Made by a program: the position numbers and the translations under genes. Below, one piece after another: positions 36,756-39,931 of a stretch of DNA of 39,931 bases. The stretch comes from a virus. The DNA lies in IMG/VR virus record IMGVR_UViG_3300033571_010871, positions 1-39,931 of that record, one strand, 5' to 3'. The stretch's first letter is position 1; each line of letters begins with the position of its first letter. The notes under the pieces were generated by a model. It ran no database searches and was not told where the DNA came from. It was given only the letters and a program-made list of their open reading frames with translations.

Positions 36756-36925
36756 GAAAACACCCACTGGATCAACTTGACCCAAAAAAAGATTGCGCCG
36801 AAAAGGCAGAAGAAAAACAGCGCAGAGTTAAAGTTTGTGACCTTCCCATCTACAGGGGCCTGGCTTAGGGCGACCCAAAGAATGAAGTGCGAGAATATGC
36901 CGATGGCGATGACAAGCGCGCTCAC
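36752..36925 (-). CDS. Small two-TM membrane protein, GTG start (57 aa)
   Basis: 57 aa: 'ALVIAIGIFSHFILWVALSQ' and 'ALFFFCLFGAIFFWVKLIQW' are strongly hydrophobic. The GTG at 36925 overlaps the upstream stop (GTGA); the longer frame from 37009 only adds repetitive antisense of the neighbour's Ala/Arg repeat. Unknown role. Confidence 0.65.
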   Translation of the reverse strand: MSALVIAIGIFSHFILWVALSQAPVDGKVTNFNSALFFFCLFGAIFFWVKLIQWVFS

Positions 36926-37293
36926 AATGCACCGCCAATCATTGCGCGAAGTTGGCGTTCTCGTGCGTCCCTCGCTACGGCCCTCGCTGCGGCCCTCGCT
37001 GCGGCCCACGCTGCGCGGTTATCGTTTGGCCGCTCCGCGACAAACAGCGGCAAGACCTGTTCGGCACACCACGCCTGAAAATGCCGCGCCAGCCGATCAT
37101 CTGGCATCGCGTAGGATAGAACCCAAATCGCATCATCAAGGCCGTTGATGTCCAGAACCGTCAGCAGGGGCAGGGACTCATCGTCTGCGGCCACCTTACC
37201 AAGCCCGCTAAGCAGCTTGCGCCAGCCATCCTCGCACGGTCTTGCCGCACGTATGCGCGCCAGTGTCGTTGTTGAATTGTATGGGGCGGTCAT
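36922..37293 (-). CDS. Hypothetical protein with Ala/Arg repeat tail (123 aa)
   Basis: 123 aa. The N-terminal 90 residues contain 'TLARIRAARPCEDGWRKLLS' and 'VLDINGLDDAIWVLSYAMPD', a pattern widely seen in phage hypothetical proteins. The tail (about 92-112) is a 4-residue repeat of Ala and Arg coded by a 12-bp DNA repeat (about 36966-37015), which then ends in 'RERQLRAMIGGAL'. The start is fixed by the EGGAE cassette. Confidence 0.7.
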   Translation of the reverse strand: MTAPYNSTTTLARIRAARPCEDGWRKLLSGLGKVAADDESLPLLTVLDINGLDDAIWVLSYAMPDDRLARHFQAWCAEQVLPLFVAERPNDNRAAWAAARAAARAVARDARERQLRAMIGGAL

Positions 37294-37622
37294 TCTGCGC
37301 CGCCTTCCGCTTTGGCGATTGCGGCGCGCAAAGCTATTGTCGGGTCGCTTAGAGTGCTTTCAAGGCCCAGAGCGGACAGTATTGCCGCCACATTGTCCAA
37401 AGCCCAAAGTGCATCTTTCGCTGCGTCCAGCAGATCGGGTGCGGCGGCGATAAGCCGGGCGTTGGCAATCTGTTGGTCAAGCGGAAGGTCGCAACCGTCA
37501 AACCCTGTCCAGTCCACGATGTTGGGGCGATTGCCGGTTGGATGGGGGCCAATGTCTACGGCAACGGTCTTTCCCATGATGAAAGCGGACCAAGGCCCCC
37601 GCTTATTCTCGCCCCCGGTCAT
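37290..37622 (-). CDS. Hypothetical protein (110 aa)
   Basis: 110 aa. 'NKRGPWSAFIMGKTVAVDIG' followed by 'DLPLDQQIANARLIAAAPDL', 'LDAAKDALWALDNVAAILSA' is a pattern common in phage genomes ('NARLIAAAPDLL' in particular), with no known function. The end 'AKAEGGAE' is the junction cassette. ATG 37622 overlaps the stop of the 28-residue ORF. Confidence 0.7.
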   Translation of the reverse strand: MTGGENKRGPWSAFIMGKTVAVDIGPHPTGNRPNIVDWTGFDGCDLPLDQQIANARLIAAAPDLLDAAKDALWALDNVAAILSALGLESTLSDPTIALRAAIAKAEGGAE

Positions 37623-37705
37623 GATGGCGTCACCGCGAGAAACAGCACCAGCAGCGCGAAGATGCAGGCAACCCAGATGGCGGCGGACAGATAGGCGCGG
37701 GTCAT
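37619..37705 (-). CDS. Tiny membrane peptide (28 aa)
   Basis: 28 aa, a single hydrophobic segment ('LSAAIWVACIFALLVLFLAV') with polar ends. ATGA overlaps on both sides. Coding is likely given the coupling pattern; function unknown. Confidence 0.5.
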   Translation of the reverse strand: MTRAYLSAAIWVACIFALLVLFLAVTPS

Positions 37706-37878
37706 TTGTCTGCCCCTTGGATCTGCGGCGCATTGAAATGATACCGTTCCATTTCCTTACGGAAGACCTGGAAAACCACCATCTGCACACCAGCGGGAAC
37801 GCCTTCGACGTCCATGGCGATGGATATGGCGTTGCGCAGCTTGAGAAGCATTGCGCCTTCTGCGGGTGTGTCGGTCAT
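37702..37878 (-). CDS. Small hypothetical protein (58 aa)
   Basis: 58 aa, helical: '[20 protein letters not shown]' and '[20 protein letters not shown]'. ATG 37878 overlaps the pentapeptide gene's stop. A longer upstream reading frame is antisense-like in composition and lies in the other gene. Not recognised. Confidence 0.62.
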   Translation of the reverse strand: MTDTPAEGAMLLKLRNAISIAMDVEGVPAGVQMVVFQVFRKEMERYHFNAPQIQGADK

Positions 37879-38507
37879 GCTGCCACCCCGGCCATGCGCT
37901 CCATATCGGCGAGCGCGGTTACGTTGTCGCAGTAGAAGTCGGGCAGTCGTTCGGTTTTCCACCGCTCGGGGTCGCTGGCCATGTAGATTGCTATAGCGGC
38001 GGCGGGTGTTCCGATTTTGGCTTCCAGGTCTGCGCCTTCCTTCCCGGCCAGCGTTACAACCCAGCCCGCGCGGCAATGCGATGTGCCGCAGTGCCACATA
38101 TTCATGTTCAGCGCGCCCGGCTGGGACGCGGCGGCATAAACCTTGGCGTGAATATCTTCGATGACAGGTCCCCCGGTAAGGTCTGCCCCGGTAAGGTCTG
38201 CCCCGCCAAGGTTCGCCCCGGTAAGGTCTGCCCCGCTAAGGTCTGCCCCGGTAAGGTCTGCCCAGCTAAGGTCTGCCCCGCCAAGGTTCGCCCCGGTAAG
38301 GTCTGCCCCGGTAAGGTCTGCCCAGCTAAGGTGTGCCCCGGTAAGGTCTGCCCCGGTAAGGTCTGCCCAGCTAAGGTCTGCCTTTGCCGTCACGGCCCAC
38401 TTTACCGCCAAGCCGAGCTTGACGGCCAACAGCGCGTCGGCTGCGCAGTCGATTTCTGCGGTGATCTGCACTGCACCGGACCAGCGGTTTCGGATTTCAA
38501 ACTGCAT
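37875..38507 (-). CDS. Pentapeptide-repeat protein
   Basis: 210 aa. Residues about 43-112 are fourteen tandem pentapeptides of the A(D/N)LXX type ('ADLTG', 'ADLSW', 'ANLGG', 'AHLSW'), which form a right-handed β-helix. The C-terminal domain ('[20 protein letters not shown]', '[18 protein letters not shown]', '[15 protein letters not shown]') recurs in phage pentapeptide proteins and has a Cys/His-rich spot. Some pentapeptide proteins mimic DNA and inhibit gyrase; whether this one does is unknown. AGAGGGG precedes the ATG. First gene of the leftward block. Confidence 0.88.
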   Translation of the reverse strand: MQFEIRNRWSGAVQITAEIDCAADALLAVKLGLAVKWAVTAKADLSWADLTGADLTGAHLSWADLTGADLTGANLGGADLSWADLTGADLSGADLTGANLGGADLTGADLTGGPVIEDIHAKVYAAASQPGALNMNMWHCGTSHCRAGWVVTLAGKEGADLEAKIGTPAAAIAIYMASDPERWKTERLPDFYCDNVTALADMERMAGVAA

Positions 38508-38562
38508 GTTTTCCCCTCTCTTGCGGTGTGCGGCGGCCCATGTGTCGCGCCCTTGAGGGACA

Positions 38563-38591
38563 GGTGTACTTAGGTTTTTTCCGAAGCGCAA
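38563..38591 (-). promoter_or_regulatory. Probable leftward promoter
   Basis: Read leftward, TTGCGC (38591-38586) and TACACC (38568-38563), 17 bases apart with an A-rich spacer. It is the only candidate for the long leftward block in this gap. The -10 is weak, suggesting activation or a different sigma factor. It shares the GGTGT word with sequence near the divergent promoter. Confidence 0.42.
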
Positions 38592-38672
38592 CAGAAAAGT
38601 TTGGGGAAAGCCAAAAAAAATGGTGCGGGGCATCCGACCGACGCATTTACGCCGCGCCCTGCCAGTTCGGTG

Positions 38673-38701
38673 TTGACAGGCTCTTGGAGGTGTCCTAGCG
38701 T
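38673..38701 (+). promoter_or_regulatory. Strong rightward promoter, predicted leaderless transcript
   Basis: TTGACA (38673-38678) and TAGCGT (38696-38701), 17 bases apart. The regulator's ATG (38708) is 7 bases after the -10, where transcription should begin, and no ribosome site lies before it, as with lambda cI from PRM. It drives the early rightward genes. Confidence 0.7.
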
Positions 38702-38707
38702 CGCGCT

Positions 38708-38929
38708 ATGCAAAACCATGATGTCCCTATCACGAACGAAGTGCTGACATTCCTGGAGCGGTCTGGCATGGCTAAGACGCGTTTCGGAGACTTGGCGGTT
38801 GGCGACTACAGTCTGGTGGACGATCTTCTGGCGGGCCGGGAGCCGCGCTCTGCAACGGTGCGAAGGATCAGGGCCAAGATTGAGGAATTGTCGGCTGGTA
38901 TCACTGCCCAAGCCGGTGACGCAGCATGA
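38708..38929 (+). CDS. Small HTH regulator (repressor/Cro-like), leaderless
   Basis: 73 aa. 'EVLTFLERSGMAKTRFGDLA' (helices 1-2), 'DYSLVDDLLAGREPRSATVR' (turn and recognition helix) and a C-terminal 'RIRAKIEEL' follow a small repressor-like HTH family common in alphaproteobacterial phages. It lies at the divergence point of the leftward and rightward blocks, the place of immunity-type regulators. The ATG falls at the expected transcription start. No integrase accompanies it. Confidence 0.78.
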   Translation: MQNHDVPITNEVLTFLERSGMAKTRFGDLAVGDYSLVDDLLAGREPRSATVRRIRAKIEELSAGITAQAGDAA

Positions 38930-39014
38930 CGCGACCGGTCGCATTTTACCGAACTTGCGCCCGACCTTTCATCCGTTGAATCGCTTGGAATACTTGCCGG
39001 ACGCCCACCCTTAG
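38916..39014 (+). CDS. Possible small ORF after the regulator (32 aa)
   Basis: A frame from GTG 38916 codes 'MTQHDATGRILPNLRPTFHP' and ends 'LEYLPDAHP'. A rival ATG at 38926 (ATGA overlap with the regulator) gives only 17 residues. Neither has a good ribosome site. The 32-residue frame looks more protein-like, but the call is weak. Confidence 0.3.
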   Translation: MTQHDATGRILPNLRPTFHPLNRLEYLPDAHP

Positions 39015-39028
39015 ACTCGGAGGCCAAC

Positions 39029-39103
39029 ATGATCTTTGACGGCCCCGCTTTGTTTCTTGTGGTGCTTCTGATCTGCGCCGCTGCTTTGGCGGTGCGGTCA
39101 TGA
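39029..39103 (+). CDS. Tiny membrane peptide (24 aa)
   Basis: 24 aa: 'MIFDGPALFLVVLLICAAAL' then 'AVRS', a single hydrophobic segment. GGAGG lies 6 bases upstream and its stop overlaps the next ATG (ATGA). Function unknown. Confidence 0.5.
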   Translation: MIFDGPALFLVVLLICAAALAVRS

Positions 39104-39273
39104 CCCTTTCCGAAGCCCGCGCCCTTTCCGAAGCTGACCGGCGTATCCGCTGGATACAGGCCATGCAGGCAGAGGAATTGGACGGGTATCTCGCCGAAGC
39201 GCGCCTGCGTGGACTTGCCCCAGACGAACTGACCGCGATTGCCAGACGGCGGAAAGAGTTGGTGCGCAGATGA
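39100..39273 (+). CDS. Small helical protein (57 aa)
   Basis: 57 aa, charged and helical: 'LSEARALSEADRRIRWIQAM', 'LDGYLAEARLRGLAPDELTA', ending in a basic run ('IARRRKELVRR'). ATGA overlaps link it to the membrane peptide and the methyltransferase-like gene. Unrecognised. Confidence 0.65.
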   Translation: MTLSEARALSEADRRIRWIQAMQAEELDGYLAEARLRGLAPDELTAIARRRKELVRR

Positions 39274-39845
39274 GAGTGCTTGTCGCGTGCGAATTTTCGG
39301 GCCGGGTCCGCCAGGCGTTCCGCGACTTGGGGCATGACGCTTGGTCCTGCGATCTTCTGCCGAGCGAGGATGAAAGCGCGCATCATGTGCAAGGCGATGT
39401 GCGCGCCATGCTGCGCGAGCCTTGGGATTTGGTTGTGGCGCATCCACCATGTACCCGTCTGTGCAATTCCGGCGTTCGCTGGTTGCACGAGCGCAATCTG
39501 TGGGCCGACCTTGAAGGCGCTATCATCTTCTTTCAAGCGTGCCTGAACGCCAACGCCCCGCGTGTCGCCGTTGAAAACCCGGTGATGCACAAGTACGCCC
39601 GCCAACACATCGGCCCCGCGTCTTTCACGGTGCAGCCTTTTCAGTTCGGTGACAACGCCAAGAAGCGCACATGCTTCTGGACGCGCGGACTGCCGCCGCT
39701 GGTGCCCACGTCTGATCTGGACGGGTCCACAGCACGGGCTGAATGCCACATCGCCAGCCCCGGCCCAGATCGCTGGAAAGAACGCAGCCGTACATACCCA
39801 GGCATCGCCCGCGCTCTGGCAGAACAATACGGGAGGCCTGCGTGA
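39270..39845 (+). CDS. Small DNA methyltransferase-like protein (C5-type core)
   Basis: 191 aa. 'MRVLVACEFSGRVRQAFRDL' (SAM-binding motif I-like), 'GHDAWSCDLLPSEDESAHHV', 'DLVVAHPPCTRL' (PC motif of C5-cytosine methylases) and 'VAVENPV' (equivalent of the ENV motif) are present. It lacks the length for a target-recognition domain and the C-terminal motifs IX-X of full enzymes (over 300 aa), so specificity or activity may differ. It could protect phage DNA or act on nucleotides. It overlaps the gene at base 1. Confidence 0.75.
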   Translation: MRVLVACEFSGRVRQAFRDLGHDAWSCDLLPSEDESAHHVQGDVRAMLREPWDLVVAHPPCTRLCNSGVRWLHERNLWADLEGAIIFFQACLNANAPRVAVENPVMHKYARQHIGPASFTVQPFQFGDNAKKRTCFWTRGLPPLVPTSDLDGSTARAECHIASPGPDRWKERSRTYPGIARALAEQYGRPA

Positions 39846-39931
39846 TGATCCGCCTCTTGTCCATATTCCGCCGCACCCCGCAATCACGCGCGCCGCGTGT
39901 AGCCGTCGCATCGTTGGACGCCCGCCTTCGG
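39845..39931. repeat. Terminal direct repeat, right copy
   Basis: Identical to bases 1-87. Joining the two copies gives a circular unit of 39,844 bp and places the methyltransferase-like gene (stop 39843-39845) directly before the small gene that starts at base 1, through a TGATG overlap. Confidence 0.95.
39845..39931 (+). CDS. 5' part of the gene at base 1 (cut by window end)
   Basis: This is the same gene as 1-192, repeated because the contig ends overlap. Only the first 29 codons are present at this end. It should be counted once. Confidence 0.85.
   Translation, partial: MIRLLSIFRRTPQSRAPRVAVASLDARLR

Noticed and set aside
38161-38380. Regular short repeats resembling a CRISPR array
   Set aside because: The units are 15 bp, in frame, and code pentapeptides on the - strand; there are no spacers and no cas genes.

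Overview
This window is a complete or near-complete genome of a tailed phage with P22-like (short-tailed) virion genes. It is about 39.84 kb and was assembled as a circle: the last 87 bases (39845-39931) repeat the first 87, and the gene that starts at base 1 also starts at 39845. The host is probably an alphaproteobacterium, perhaps Rhodobacteraceae. That rests on the high GC by eye, a GapR/DUF2312 homologue, and small regulators and a pentapeptide protein of kinds common in that group. I see no integrase, tRNA, polymerase or helicase gene, so replication must borrow the host replisome.

Layout. (1) Rightward early and replication block, 38.7 kb through the circle junction to 4.2 kb: a small regulator whose promoter predicts a leaderless mRNA, a small C5-methyltransferase-like protein, GapR, a VRR-NUC nuclease, a DnaA domain IV-like protein, a replisome-organiser (O-like) protein, a probable helicase-loader-like protein, a PD-(D/E)XK-like nuclease and an AT-rich HNH-like gene. 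The initiator gene carries a lambda-style origin: four 11-bp iterons, a purine-rich tract and a perfect 9-bp palindrome. (2) 4.2-4.8 kb: a gene-free convergent region full of hairpins, including an exact duplicated one. (3) Short leftward operon 6.34-4.8 kb with an XRE-type regulator, driven by a sigma70-like promoter whose spacer holds a perfect 14-bp palindrome. (4) Rightward late block 6.5-28.5 kb: terminase, portal, scaffold, coat (with a structured leader that can hide its ribosome site), gp4- and gp10-like tail genes, three ejection proteins, a virion lysozyme, a tailspike with P22-type head-binding domain, then a lysis region (membrane proteins, GH24 endolysin, holin candidate, nested spanins) and a lectin-like surface protein. 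Two related HNH-AP2 endonuclease genes interrupt this block. (5) Long leftward block 38.5-28.7 kb: pentapeptide-repeat protein, many small proteins, a RecE-type exonuclease plus RecT annealing protein, an ASCH-like protein and an XRE-type regulator with palindromic operators. Most genes overlap by 4 bp (ATGA), so translation is strongly coupled.

Most unusual points: intergenic arrays of a degenerate 5-base unit, GCGNN, in three successive gaps around the recombination genes; a zinc-ribbon gene split by an in-frame amber codon although its two halves and its coupling to the next gene are intact; the lambda-like origin; the coat-gene leader; and repeated gene-junction cassettes. All functions are read from sequence motifs by eye; no database search was run.
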